Source: Zopfochytrium polystomum (taxonomy: Eukaryota; Chytridiomycota; Chytridiomycetes; Chytridiales; Chytridiaceae). Taken from it: DNA of 64,000 nt. The translations under genes were made by a program, and so were the position numbers. The stretch lies in contig JAIVFJ010000045.1 of assembly GCA_025765615.1 (NCBI GenBank), forward strand, positions 248,001 to 312,000, given 5' to 3'. Below, one piece after another: positions 52,287 to 63,916 of the stretch; position 1 is the stretch's first letter; every line of letters starts with the position of its first letter. Under the pieces are notes generated by a model. It did not search any database. It had not been told where the DNA came from and was given only the letters and a program-made list of their open reading frames with translations.

Positions 52287-54330
52287 AATCCACTGTCCCT
52301 GCACTGATGTGGCCTCAAAGCCTCGAATTATGTTCACCCCAAATTTGGAGGCAGGAGAGACACTGGGTTGAAAGAGTGATTGATCCTTCCAAATTGTTCT
52401 TTCTTTCATTTTCTCCTTTTGTTAAGTCTTTTCCCTGTTTCTCTTTTCTTTCTTTCTTCCTTCTTTTCTTTTCTTCTTTCTCTCCTCCCCTTTCCTATAA
52501 ATACTCCCTCTCTCTTCTCTTTGCTCTATATCTATCTACTCTCTCTCTCAATAAATCCTTTCCTTCCTCTTTTGTGTTTCTCCCCAGGCCAGTGCTACCA
52601 GACCAATCTAGTTAAGGTATGATTTTCCCAGGCCAGTGTCTATGCCAAGCTGGGGTGAGGTTTCCTTCCCTTCCTTTCTCTTCCTTCTCCTGCCTTCTCA
52701 CATTGAGCTCTGTCTCTGTGATACTTCTGTAAACAGTCTACTCGGAGTGAGTGAGTGGAAGGAGTGAATGAAGTGGAGATGTGTGTTTGTGGGTGGTCCT
52801 TCTCCCCAACTTGGAGAGAAAGAGAAAAAAAACCCTGTTGTGAATTAATGATACATGATGATATATATATGATATACACCTTGTAATAGTTGCTAGGCAA
52901 GCGTGACCGGCACAGGGTAAAAACCTCTCCTATATTATCTGCTTGAGCAGAGGAGGAGGAAAACTGTTGACACCAGGTTTCCGTTCCACTTAATACCCAG
53001 AGTATTTGTCAACAGCGCAAGCCAGTGCCCAGGTCTGCATTGGCAGTGGCTCACTCTCCCATAGGCATCGTGAGAACGATAACTGACAGTCACAATAGGT
53101 TCGGGTCCGTCTTGTGCCTCTTGCTGCTAACCATTCAGTTCCGCCCAACAACTTACAGATGCCATACTGCCTTCGGGGATTCCATTGTTGAAGTGCTGCC
53201 TGTTGGTCACCATATTGGACAGTCAGGGCTTGATCCTGGGGCCTTTGGGGGACTCTTCACTGAGCAACTCCACTTGGTCTAGCATCCTTGAATAAAGACA
53301 GAATTGAACCACACCATCCATCTTTGTTGAGTTTGAGCTGAGTCCAGGGTACTGGCTCTGCTAATAACCAGCAGCTTCCCATCTTAAAGACTTGTCATCT
53401 CCCTTATGCTACTAGACTAAAGATAAGCCCCGAAGATGAAGAGGAGATCTCATACTCAAAGTCGGTCGCAGTAAAGAGCAGAAGATGCGAGCATGCGTTC
53501 TGTGATTAGTTGAACTGAATCTTCTGCACTTGGCGTACCTTCAAGACTGTTGAAATTTGAGAGCGTCGAAAATGGTTTGAATTAAGTAGTGGTAGGGTCG
53601 CGTTTCTAAGTCACGAATGACACAGACGTTGTAAACGGCGTGGGTCTGGGGAATTGCTGCACAGGGGGATGGGTCTCTTTCCGCAGGAGGTGGTGGTACC
53701 AACCTTGACCACAGGCACAAGTGACAGTTTGGTAGTGTTGATGTTTGCACCTCTGGCAGGGGTCACGAGCCAGAGAACTTCAGTGTCGTCAAAGGTGGCT
53801 GAGCTCAGCATACGTACGCCCTGCTTCTGAAGAGTTGTTGCAACCAACTGTCGGACCAAAGAATCAGCAGCAACCTAATCACTCGGCAGTTGGAGAGCGA
53901 GAGCTGCAACAGAAGTCAGAGGGTAGGATCACGGCAAAAGCAGCCACCAACCGCGTTTTTCGAAGCGACAGCAAAGATGGGAATCCAGTTGGCAGGCGGC
54001 GGGGGAGGGACGCCGGAGTCGTGCCGGAGGTAAATTATGAGCATGTTAGGCATCACGGTTGCAAGCTATCGAACCTGCTGGATAAATGGGAACAAGTGGG
54101 GAATGGTCCAGGAATGGATAAAGCCCCGCGGGCGTGGATCAACGCAGTGTACGCTGTTTGACTTGATTGATGCTCCAGTGTTGGCAGATCGACGGGAACC
54201 GTCAGCGACAAGTCACGGACAAGTCACATGTTGTCCGCGGACAATCGGCAGAATCTGCCAGAACGCCGGGGAATTTGAGAGAAACAAGGACGCTGCAGGA
54301 TAATCGCTTGCAAGAATGACAGGCACTGAG

Positions 54331-54332
<2 letters not shown>

Positions 54333-54398
<66 letters not shown>
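54333..54398. repeat. (CT)n microsatellite
   Basis: Uninterrupted CT run of about 33 repeats. Confidence 0.95.
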
Positions 54399-54401
<3 letters not shown>

Positions 54402-54643
54402 AACTCACTCTCTCTCTCATAATATCGGCAAACACGCCTCATGGATGGATGAGGCGGATGCCGGAACGGAGACGTGCAATCTGCTTTCCGTCTTGAGATT
54501 GAAATTTGCGGCTTCTGCGTTTCGTCGGGGGCATCTGATTGGCTGAGGGGAGTTGCACGCGCCTGCCAGAACTTGAGGAGAAAATCAAAGAACGGGGGTT
54601 CATGCAGGGCGGCGATCAGTCAGGGGGGCGCGGCGCTCGTCGA

Positions 54644-54644
<1 letters not shown>

Positions 54645-54680
<36 letters not shown>
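54645..54680. repeat. (GT)n microsatellite
   Basis: GT dinucleotide run continuing into a degenerate GTGCATGTGC stretch. Confidence 0.95.
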
Positions 54681-54681
<1 letters not shown>

Positions 54682-54929
54682 ATGTGCGTGCATGTGCGTT
54701 CAATTGTTGGCCAATAATTTATCGCAGAAGACAAAACAGGCAGCGCCACCGCCCAATGCCGGTGCCGCCTGGGCGTTCGCCGTAACAACAAAATGTTTCA
54801 ACTCCCGCCCGCAATTGACTATTTACAAGCGTGCAGCAGGTTGCCCCTGCCTGCCTGCCCGACGTCGACAGGAGCACTCCAATTGCTCGCTCAAACAGCC
54901 TCAAAATAAAACAATAAAATAAACTAAAA

Positions 54930-54951
54930 CGAAAAAAAAAAAAAAAAAAAA
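54930..54951 (+). promoter_or_regulatory. Poly(A) leader tract
   Basis: About 20 A residues shortly upstream of the ATG at 54997, mirrored by similar tracts before the genes at 757 and 61733. Confidence 0.5.
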
Positions 54952-54996
54952 CCGGAAAAAACCCTGACCCGACAACAACAAGAACAACATCCAACC

Positions 54997-56631
54997 ATGA
55001 TGGCTGACGACGACCACCGCCTGCTGCCCAAGGCGGCCGAGGCGGCGCTGTCCTCATCGCCGCCTTCGCCGCCACCATACGCCGTAGCGGCTGCGGCTGC
55101 GGCTGCGGGTGCTGGGGACGAGATTGAGATGTCGACCTTTCCCGGCTCGTTCCGCATGGCGAGCGGCGCGGGTAGGTTTGCTGTATCCATGTTCCTTCCT
55201 CTGATTGGATTGGTTGGCGAAACTATACTGATCCTTCACTCCGTCCGCTCAAATCACAAACCAAAAAAAAAACGTTTATCAGTGACGCCGTGGTACAAGA
55301 CCCGTCGATTCGCCATAGCGGCTGCACTTTTCGTCGTGGTCTTGTGCGGCGCAGTCGTTGCCATCGTTCTGACAAGAACGACATCCGCAGTGAACCCCGT
55401 TGAGCTCATCAAAGTCTATGCCCTGAACCACTCATCCGAGTTCAACTCGTTCTTCACCGACCTCGATGGCAGCAATGTCTACCAAGCTCTGGACAGCGTG
55501 TTGCGCGACAAAAACAATCTGAGCACGATAATTCTTCAGGGTTTTGCCGTGAACAAAGTGTCCGTGCCAGTCACAAACACCTCCTTCGCCCCTGCTCGAA
55601 CTGCAGTCCGTGCCTGCGCCACTTTTGGCGGGCTGACTTCGTTCATCGTCGGCGACCTCTACGTGACCTGGTTTTCAGAAATCAGGGGATTGGGGCAGGG
55701 CAACGCACGGATGGCGGTTTGTAACATGTCCGTCGCTCTTACTGACGCCGCACGCAGCCCTCCGCGTTACATCGAGCTCCCGAGCTTTCCGAACGGCACA
55801 TACGAAGTGATCGCCGCGATGCGGCCCGACGCGACTTCGACCAACATCACAATCTTTTCGGTTTCTGTGAATCACCCGAAACTGATGCAGTTTACTCTCC
55901 AATCCGACTCGTTCACCCTCACCATGGTCGACTCGTTCGCGCTCTCCCTGCCAGGCGGAGGGAACCCATCTGAGTTCTCCATCCTCCTCCCGCCCGCCGG
56001 GTCGGTATCTTCCACCTCAAACCACGTCGTCTCTGTCATCTCCTATTCCTCATCAACATACGATTTCGGCATCGAGACCTTCGCCTTCATCCCGGGCACC
56101 GGCCAGGCCTCCGCCAACTCCACCGCCTCCTCCTACCAATCCCTCGTCGGTAGCGTCGCCCTCAACTCCGAATTCCCCCTCCTCGCACTCGCCCCGCCAT
56201 ACATCTACGCCTGCTTCGACGCATCCCGCGGCATCCTCGCCCTCCCCCTCTCCCCGTACTCCGCAAACTCCCCGACCCCGCCCGCCGCCGCAAACGTCTC
56301 CAACTTCACCCCCGTCGCTCCCCTCGACCACGCGCCCCCCGCGCCGACACGCTCCGGCGCCACCATCACCGACGCCCGCATCTGGGTCGACCACGCCGCG
56401 CAACACCTCCTCGCCGTGTACCGCGGCGACGGGCTCTACTTGCGCGCGGCCGTGTTCGAGATGCCCGCGACGACGTCGGAGGCGTTGGTGTTGAAGTGGA
56501 ACGGGGAGATCGACCGGTCGAGCTTTGGAGAGGCATGGACGGGAGTGTTTGGGTCGGGGACGAATGTGTGGGCGCTTGCGAGTTATTTTGACACCGCACC
56601 GTTTTTGCTGTCGGTGAATTACGATTCGTGA
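54997..56631 (+). CDS. Membrane-protein family X, member a (single-pass, large outer domain)
   Basis: The frame is open from 54997 to 56631 (544 residues). An intron at 55172-55282, 111 bp long and in frame, is likely removed because the paralogue at 58 kb has an intron at the same place; the spliced product would have 507 residues. A short Ala/Pro-rich cytosolic N-terminus is followed by PWYKTRRF and a membrane span (AIAAALFVVVLCGAVVAIVL). The outer domain of about 400 residues has many N-x-S/T sites and recurrent hydrophobic blocks such as IKVYALNHSSEF, LTSFIVGDLYVTWF, ALAPPYIYACFD, and ends LLSVNYDS. No known domain is recognised; alternating strands might form a propeller or lectin-like fold. 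A poly(A) tract lies 46 bp before the ATG. Confidence 0.82.
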   Translation: MMADDDHRLLPKAAEAALSSSPPSPPPYAVAAAAAAAGAGDEIEMSTFPGSFRMASGAGRFAVSMFLPLIGLVGETILILHSVRSNHKPKKKRLSVTPWYKTRRFAIAAALFVVVLCGAVVAIVLTRTTSAVNPVELIKVYALNHSSEFNSFFTDLDGSNVYQALDSVLRDKNNLSTIILQGFAVNKVSVPVTNTSFAPARTAVRACATFGGLTSFIVGDLYVTWFSEIRGLGQGNARMAVCNMSVALTDAARSPPRYIELPSFPNGTYEVIAAMRPDATSTNITIFSVSVNHPKLMQFTLQSDSFTLTMVDSFALSLPGGGNPSEFSILLPPAGSVSSTSNHVVSVISYSSSTYDFGIETFAFIPGTGQASANSTASSYQSLVGSVALNSEFPLLALAPPYIYACFDASRGILALPLSPYSANSPTPPAAANVSNFTPVAPLDHAPPAPTRSGATITDARIWVDHAAQHLLAVYRGDGLYLRAAVFEMPATTSEALVLKWNGEIDRSSFGEAWTGVFGSGTNVWALASYFDTAPFLLSVNYDS

Positions 56632-57261
56632 TTAGGTGCGGCCCGAGTGCATGTTCCTGGGGCCCTGGTATCTGTTTTTTTTTTTTTTTTTGGCTGTAAT
56701 TTTGACCTCATTCGCTTCATCGTTCACCTGTATTTGTCATAGTCCCGCTGCTTCATCCTTTGCATGATCGATTTGGCAAAGAGAAATCATACAAGGAAGA
56801 AAAAAAAGTTGTCCGAGTTGATATCTTTGTTGTTTTCCCTTTTACTTTGCGATTTATCTCGGTCGCCTTACAACAATCCATGCTGCGTTTCGCAGTGTTG
56901 AGGTTACCGTAGTCACCAGCTGGAGTCGTAAGGACGATGAGGCGTTGGCAGGTAACCGAGTTGCTCAATTTTAGAAGAATTAATTCATTATTATTCTCGC
57001 ATAACCTCTTTGTTCATATTGGCCTGACGCGTACTTCAGTCCAGAAGGAGAATCCAAGCGGTATCTCATCTCTTATGTTCTAAGCCATGATTGCTCTAAA
57101 TACGCGGAGTACTGCTTTGCTACTCTTGATTCCCCCTTAACTGCATCCGCCCGCATAGGGACGGGCATACGCCTGATGCGCATAGCCGTTGCTTTCTCCT
57201 GAAGAACTTTGGCGATGGTAGGTTTTTGCCGTGTTATGGCATCCTTTGTTGCAGAGAAGTA
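56632..57261. other. Intergenic, no gene seen
   Basis: AT-richer spacer with a poly(T) run at about 56,674-56,690 just after the stop codon of family X member a. Confidence 0.45.
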
Positions 57262-57500
57262 GATTCTGATCCTTTCCACCGGAAAAATTGTCAGCGACGC
57301 CGTTGTCGGTTCGTTATAGCCGCCCTTCTGTCTGTCGTCATCCTCTTGGGAGCTGGAGTCGCGGCCATGTTCTTGAAAAAGGAGGACAACCACGGAAGAC
57401 CCCGTTGACCTCAGCCAAGTTTTCGCGAGCAACCTCAACGCACATTCATGGCAGCAGGCAGGATCTGCCAGCGACAATACGTACGAGGTGTCGGATTCAC
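57262..57500 (+). pseudogene. Membrane-protein family X, exon-2 fragment
   Basis: Starts like the second exon of the intact genes (intron end TCAG, then CGACGCCG) and encodes a membrane span (FVIAALLSVVILLGAGVAAM) and, after a frame shift, EDPVDLSQVFASNL, the counterpart of EEPVGLTQVYALNE. It stops soon after. No first exon or C-terminus. Confidence 0.7.
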
Positions 57501-58145
57501 CCCTCTTTTCGTGAAGGGTCAAGACGCTCGACGCGACAGATCGAAAGTGACACTTGGGACGGGGACAGCTGCGGCGGACGAGCTCGTCGAGATGGTCACT
57601 GAGCTGTGTAGGCGCGATAGGCGGCCACGGGGGCGGCAGGGCTCGCCGCTGACGAACGTCGCACGGCGCGGCAGTGTATGATTTTGATGACGGGGGCTGC
57701 TGTGGGGTGCAACACTAAATTTCGGCAGAAAGGTATTCGGTGAGCGGTCACAGGACGGGCCAGAGCGCCCGCATAATGCGAAGGAGTCGACCCTGTCGTC
57801 GATTTCGGGGATTCAAGTGGCGGTGGGGTCAGCAACGACGACGAGCGCAAACGGAACCGCGGGCAGGCGTAAAGACCATAAGCGGCAGCCAGCTTCGAGA
57901 GAGGTGACTGCTGCCGCTACTGTTGCTGTCTCTCTCTGGTGCATGTGGAAGGGCGATCTGCGATCGCAGCAGCCGTGGCCGTAGTGGTGTCGCGGTCGTG
58001 GTGGTCCCAGTCAGAGGCGATTCGGGACGGAAGTGATGGCCCGGCATAAATCGGAAAATGCCAAGGCGGGTCTGTCTATCTCTCCTTCCGTCTCTCCGTC
58101 TTTCTGTCCCGCACGCGCCTTCTGGCGTCTCCGCCGTCACGTTCT
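57501..58145. other. Spacer upstream of family X member b
   Basis: No supported gene. Confidence 0.4.
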
Positions 58146-59955
58146 ATGTCGCCACCGTCGCCGTCGGCACCGATAAGGACAGCGGCCACGTCCGCCACCG
58201 CTGCTGCTGCTGCTGTCAGCAGGAATGAGCGAGCGGCCCTCCTCGCCCCCAATGGCGGCGTTTTTGCCACCCGCGCCGGAGCCAGCACCAGCAGTAGTGC
58301 CGGCCGGCGGTCGTCGTCGCACACTCCGGATCCCCCATCGTCTGCCTCGCGCCATCGCCTGCTGGAGCTGCACCAACGCCAACAACAGCAGCAGGAGCAT
58401 CTGCAGAACGGCCCGCCCGCGTCTGCAAATCGTCGGTACAACTCTGGAGTGCGCGTCGGCGCCCCGCCAGTGAACAGAACGATTGCAATCCAGCAGGAAA
58501 AAGACCTGCCAGACTCATTCGATGGTGTCGTGTCGGGTAGGTTTGAACCACGCCATTTGGATTTGACTGTTTGGATCACTAGTCTTTGGGTCGTGACGCT
58601 GATATTGCGACTGTAATTAATCAGTGAGATGGTACAGGAGGAGCTGCTTCGCCATGACGGTTATTCTCTCAGCTATTTTCGTCATATGTGGTGCATTCCT
58701 CGCCATCGCCATAAAAACAAAAGTACCCCCAGAAGAACCCGTTGGCCTCACCCAAGTTTACGCTCTGAACGAATCGGTCGGTTACGTCTCATTTATCACC
58801 GACGTCGATGCCAGCTATATCTACCAAGTTGTTGATCTGACGACCCTCGACGAAAATGGATACAGTACAGTAAGCCTCCAGGGCGTAGCCGTCAATGGAG
58901 TATCAGTGCCAGTCACAAACAGCTCCTTCGCAACCGCACTGACTCCCATCCGCGTCTGCCCGCATTTTGGGAGGACTTCCTTCATCGTCGGCGACCTGTT
59001 CGTGACTTGGTTTCCATATTTGAGCGGAATAGGAGCGGGCAACACGCGAATGTCCGCTTGCAACATGTCCCTTGCGCTTTCAGACGCCGAACGCACCCCT
59101 CCAGTCTTCATCCAGCTCCCGAGCTTCTACAACAACACTTACGATTTCACCGCGATGCGAACGGACCCGACTTCCAGCAACATCACCATCTTCGTGCTTG
59201 AGGACAATCCGCTGACGTTACTGCAGTTCAACTTCCGCACAGACACACTCAACCTCACATTGGTCGACTCGTTCACAATCACACCGCCAGACGGAAGCGG
59301 CGCAGTCTCCGCCTTCATCGTCCCGCCGCCCGCTGGCCCATCCGCCTCGTCCCACCTCATCTCCGTCGCCTCTTACATCCAAACAACCTACCAGCTCCGC
59401 ATCGAGACCTTCTCGTTTGTTCCCGGGACCGGCCGGACCGCCTCATCCTCCAATGCCATCTCCTACCAAGCCTTCGTCGGCACCGTCGCCGTCAGCCCCG
59501 GCTCCTCCTTCCTCGCCCTCGCCCCACCGTACATCTACACCTTCCTCGGCCCCCGCCGCGGCATCGTCGCCCTGCCCCTCACACCCTACGTCACCAACGC
59601 CGCAACCCCAGTGGCCGCAAGCATCGCTTCCTTCCCCTCCGCCGCGTACCTCGACCATCCCTTTATCACCAGCTCGACCGCAGACGTTGCCAACGGCCTC
59701 CTCCGGGTCGACCCCGACTCCGCCCACCTCGTCGCCGTCTACGCCGGCGACCGAAACTACCCGCGCGCGGCCGTGTTTGAGATTCCCGCGAAACCGACAG
59801 GCGCGCTGTCCCTGAAGTGGAATAGAGAGCTGGAACAGTCTGACTGGACGTGGCCGTGGTGGGAACTGTTCGGAATCGGGACAAATGTATGGGCGCTTAC
59901 GAGCAATGGATACACGAGGTACCCGTGGTTGCTCTCGGTGGTTTATGATCCCTGA
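58146..59955 (+). CDS. Membrane-protein family X, member b
   Basis: Two exons (58146-58536 and 58625-59955) encode 573 residues in one undamaged frame. Exon 1 is a disordered cytosolic part (Ala, Ser and Gln runs; HQRQQQQQEHLQN) ending in a conserved NSGVRVGAPPVNRT. Exon 2 opens with VRWYRRSCF and the membrane span (MTVILSAIFVICGAFLAIAI), then an outer domain parallel to member a: TQVYALNESV, RTSFIVGDLFVTWF, LALAPPYIYTFLG, AVFEIPAKPTGALSLKWN, ending LLSVVYDP. Numerous N-glycosylation sites fit a surface protein. The family is unknown to me. The intron and everything downstream are part of the right copy of the segmental duplication. Confidence 0.85.
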
Positions 59956-60223
59956 TATTGCCGTTGTGCGAACCGTCTTTGTTGTCCCTCCATTCCTCCT
60001 ATCCGCCAGTTCCTTCCTCTCCCACGACGAACCGTCTCATTGTGGCTCCTTCGCTTCAGCAAAAATATGTGCACGAAACCAAACATTTGCATTCACAGTT
60101 TTTCTAAAAGCACCTCGGCTTACCCTGTATTTCTCGAAGCAACCGCAAACGCCTTGCACGTGGGGTGGCGAAAGTCGCGGCGGTGATAAAAATTGGGGGT
60201 ACAACCCAAAAAGCCGACAGCGG

Positions 60224-61109
60224 AGCACTCAACTTGTTCGACTCGTTCACCATCACACTACCGGGCGGCAACGCACCAATCCACTTCTGCATCGCCCTCC
60301 CGCCCGCCTCCACATCCACCTCTTCTCACCTCATCTCCGTCGCTTCTTAACGGGAATTCGAACCCAATAGCAGCTGACTACTAGAAAATGAAGGATATGA
60401 GATGATTTGGGCGGAGGGGTATTTATTCAATGAGGTTCCAATGTGCTGCTTCCCTCTCACACCCTGCCTACTTTTAAACTGCCCAGGAGGAAAAACACTG
60501 CCCCAAATTTGAGAATGCTTGGGCCACTTTTACTTTGGGAAAGTGTAAGTGCCACGGCCCAAAATTCTGTCTGCCCAAATATCAACACAAAAGACTGCAT
60601 CGAGACCCATTGTTCATCCCCGGGACCGGCCGCACAGTTTCCTACCAACCTACGCCGGCACCGCCGTCCTCGACACGGGCATCACCTTTCTCGTCCTCGC
60701 GCCGACGTACATTTACATCCGCTTTGTCCCCCGCCACGGCAACATCGCACTCCCTCTCACCGACTTCACCAACGGCCCGACTCGCACAGCTCCTTCCCTC
60801 CCGCCGCGCAACTCGACCCCAACCTCTCCAGCCCCGCATCCGTCGACGCTCTTAACAGCCGCCTCTGGATCGACCCCGCCGCCTCCCACCTCGTCGCCGT
60901 CTACCACGGCGACGTGGGCTACGCGGGCACTGCCGTGTTTGAGATACGCGAAATCGACCGGTCAGCTGGCGCTGGAGTGGAATAGAGAGCTGGGACAGTT
61001 TAGCCTTGACTGGATGTGGTCGAGCCCGTTCGGGACAAATATTTGGATGCTGTCGAGCGACGCGGACTCCTCTTACCCGTCGCTGCTGTCGGTGGTGTAC
61101 GATCCGTGA
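60224..61109 (+). pseudogene. Membrane-protein family X, C-terminal fragment
   Basis: Broken frames match the C-terminal half of member b: LFDSFTITLPGGNAP, FIPGTGRT, TFLVLAPTYIYIRFVPRHG, and a clean end LALEWNRELGQF ... LLSVVYDP. There is no membrane segment or start. Probably the remains of a further tandem copy. Confidence 0.75.
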
Positions 61110-61670
61110 TATTTGGCAGTTGTGCGGTCCATTTTTTTTTTCTTCAATTTCCGCCATTCTGGCTGTACTCTAATCCGTCGGTTCATGGTTTTTTTTTTCA
61201 GCAATGAAACATTCAGTTTAGCCCAGCCGGGTGATGGCGATACCTGCTGTTTCTGGGCTGCCTCATGAGTACTTGCTTTCGTAGTCATTCGTTTTCCTCC
61301 CTTTCTTAAAGACTTTTCCGACATCACCAACCATCGACCTTCGTCTGCTGGCGCAGCAGAAGACCGCGAAAGCAGCCGGGCGAGCAATACGTTTGTTGCG
61401 GACATGGTGATCCACACAGTGCAAAGTGGTTCAGTACTGCCGTTCGCCTTCCGCCGCCCCTCGCCGCAGACACGCGATTGTCAGTCGAACCCGGTTTGGG
61501 GCGGTGTGGTTGCTCCGTGTTTGCGGCTAAGTATCGTGCGCACAATTAGGCAGTATTAATCCCGAACGCGTCCGGCAGATAAATCGCTGTCCAGCGGATT
61601 TCTCTGGTGTCTTCCCCTTGTGCTCCGCCGACAAAGTGAAAGACGATTAAACGCAAGCACTTGCCGCCAA

Positions 61671-61709
<39 letters not shown>

Positions 61710-61732
61710 AAGGAGATCGAAGGCCACAAAGA
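61110..61732. promoter_or_regulatory. Upstream region of the secreted ART-like gene
   Basis: No ORF supported. Ends in a poly(A) tract of about 38 nt (61,671-61,708) which stops 25 bp before the ATG and presumably lies in the 5' leader. The corresponding tract in the left copy is only A-rich (40,150-40,190). Confidence 0.5.
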
Positions 61733-62553
61733 ATGCCCCGTTCCAGCCCCCACCGCCCGCCCGCGAGCAGCGCACAACGGCTGCTTCGCTTCGAACTCTT
61801 TCCTCTCCTCGTCCTTGCCCTCACCCTCGTTGTCGCGGCCGGCACCGCCGCTCGGCCAGTCCAGCCCCTCTACCGCGCCTTGTCCAAGCAGGACGCGGCC
61901 AACCTTATCGCGGGCAAGGACCTTGTCCCGACGAACCCCGACGCCAAGATCACGCCCGAAGCGCACATGATCAACAAAAACTGGAAAAACAGCCAGTACA
62001 AGGCAACCACGACGGACCCCAAGGTCGCCCAGTGGTACGGCCGCAAGAACGGTCTCGTCAAAATCGACCCGAGCAAGATCCCGAACATGCACGAGAGCGT
62101 CGACATGCTCAAGCGCGCGGAGGCCACGAAAAACGGGTATGACAGAAGGAACAAGGTTCGCGCGGCGTCCAACGAGCATGCTGTGCTTATCAAGGGTAGC
62201 ATCCCGAACGCCGCATGCACAATCGAGGTGAGAAGACGGTCGGCCGGCCAATCCCACCCACGGCTTGCCAATACCCCTCTCCCAACACTCCGGCCCCCAC
62301 CCTTTCACTATCCACAGTCGCCCTCACGACTCGTAGGGCACCAATCAACCTCCACTTCTCTCATTGACTTTTGTTTTTATTGCCCTAGCCGTGCAAAGTG
62401 CTCAAACCGTTCAGCCGCGGAGCTAGGAAGACCGAAAAAGCCGTCGCTGCGGCTGCCGCTGCGGGCGGGGCGTCCACCAGCGGGGCGTCGACCAGCGCGG
62501 GCAGCGGTGCGAAGGGCAAGGCGAAGGCCGCCGAGTCAAAGAAGAACAAGTAA
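61733..62553 (+). CDS. Small secreted protein, ADP-ribosyltransferase-like motifs (right copy)
   Basis: Two exons (61733-62227 and 62389-62553) encode 219 residues, close to the protein at 40209-41006. Signal peptide region: LFPLLVLALTLVVAAG. Then PLYRALSKQDAANLI, YKATTTDPKVAQWYG, LVKIDPSKIP and SNEHAVLIKGSIP, in the order of R-S-E ADP-ribosyltransferases, again with EHA in place of ExE. The second exon gives the Lys/Ala/Ser tail. Between the twins, the exons differ mostly by scattered substitutions and remain open in both, including the tail, which suggests that both have been kept as genes. Function is inferred only; a secreted lectin-like or inactive ART fold cannot be excluded. Confidence 0.8.
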
Positions 62554-62979
62554 TCGTGGTGTTGAGTGTGCGCTTGGTCCTTCTCTGGTGAATTTCCTTT
62601 GTGCGGAAGTTTTGGAGGCTTTTATTCTTGTTTGGTCATGTAAACGATGGACTCTTTATTTGCCTGTGAAACATGGTCATTCCTACCGACCGCAGCCTTC
62701 CCACTTTCTGCAACGTTTTGCATATTCACTTTCTCTTTTGATTCGTTTCCGTTTTCGTTTTACATCAAATAAACCCCGATCACAGTTGTGACCCATTGCC
62801 GAAAAATTCTTTCCGGCCTTACTGACTGCAATAAGTATAAAAGGGTGGTGCAAACGGATCGTAATCGTCGAATCAGTCGTCATCGCGCTGAATGTCTGTG
62901 TCTGCTGCCAATATGATCGGGACGTGCGGTTTTGTCGTTCTACTTTTTCTCAATTTTCACGTCAGTTGCTTGCTTCTGC
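62554..62979. other. 3' flank, no gene seen
   Basis: Matches the flank of the left copy up to about 62,780, then unique sequence. Confidence 0.4.
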
Positions 62980-63200
62980 AGAGGCTCGCCAGCAGCCGCC
63001 ACACCAGCCACTGCAGCCGCACAGTCAACAGCGTCTGCACGTGAGAGTCGGCCTACCACCTTACAACAAAACTTTTCCCCCAGATGCCAAAAAAAATTAG
63101 TTTTGCCTCCCCTCCTTCCTGCAATATGACGTCCTGCTTCAAATTCAATATTTCTCACTTCACCCCCCATTGGAAGCAAAAATCCAGGAGCTACCAGGTG
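62980..63200 (+). pseudogene. Family X first-exon fragment
   Basis: A degraded version of 63,690-63,940: the Ala/Pro-rich coding part, the counterpart of SGVRVGLPPCNKTF, and a piece like the next gene's start with ATTGG in place of ATGG. No open frame remains. Confidence 0.6.
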
Positions 63201-63470
63201 CGAGAAGACGAGTCAGGAGAAACAGAACACGTTTGCTGATAATCGAGGTTTTGAGTGTGCGTTTGGTACTGTCTGGTGAATTTATGCAAGTTTTGGAGCC
63301 GTCTGGAGCTTTTTCGTTTGTGGCGAAGTGATGGAGGAGCTGTCTTCGTCGGTGGGAAAGAGACGGGACAGGCAGAGAGCCGAGGACGACAACCTGACCG
63401 AAACGGGATTTTTTCTAATCGAAACCATTTTCATTTCAATTTTCTCGAGGAACGGTGCTGTCTTGCCGGT

Positions 63471-63472
63471 GA

Positions 63473-63503
<31 letters not shown>

Positions 63504-63916
63504 CACCTCACCCCGATCCTTGCCGCCGCTCCAGTCCCCGGCGGTCCCTACCGCTGCACGAGGTGCAACCCCACCGCCACCAACGCCTGCTGCGCAAGGA
63601 TCGGCCGTGCTGCTTTCGCCGCCACCACCCCAAACTTCCTCCCACTATACAGATGCCCATCCGTCTCTTTCCAGGATCCGCAGATCGGCGTCCCCTCTGC
63701 TTGCTGCAGCAGACCGGCAGGCGCGCCAGCAGCCGCCCCAGCCGCCGCAGCAGCCGCAGAGCCAACAGCGTCTGCAGCGGACATCCGGCGTGCGAGTCGG
63801 CCTTCCACCGTGCAACAAAACTTTTCCCATTTATACAAAAAAGGATTTGCCTCCCCTCCTCCTTGCAAGTACGAGCTCCTGTTTCAAATAATCAGTGATT
63901 CTCACCTCGCCCCACC
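63471..63916 (+). other. Family X first-exon-like sequence
   Basis: An open frame starting with a Thr run encoded by (ACG)n, then TSGVRVGLPPCNKTFPIYTK, the counterpart of the end of exon 1 of member b. It stops at about 63,891 before reaching a clear donor. It may be a decayed first exon, or a leader of the gene at 63917. Confidence 0.5.

Larger units (their letters stand above)
52287..54996. other. Gene-poor stretch with a possible promoter or old LTR
   Basis: 52,380-52,600 is pyrimidine-rich with TATAAATA near 52,495 and AATAAA near 52,550; a second, unrelated LTR is possible but no pair or boundaries were found. No convincing ORF in 52.9-54.3 kb. Confidence 0.4.
58539..62800 (+). repeat. 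Right copy of the direct segmental duplication
   Basis: Matches 38,182-41,370 in order and orientation and is the more complete copy: it retains the whole second exon of family X member b. Confidence 0.85.

Noticed and set aside
52287..52900. A second LTR element
   Set aside because: TATA-like and AATAAA signals occur, but no partner LTR, boundaries or target duplication could be found.
53099..53112. B-box-like GGTTCGGGTCC that might mark a tRNA gene
   Set aside because: No A box, D arm or acceptor stem could be fitted upstream, so no tRNA was called.
53541..54161. ORFs in both strands at 53.5-54.2 kb
   Set aside because: Short, unconserved composition, no motif and no plausible splicing; treated as non-coding.
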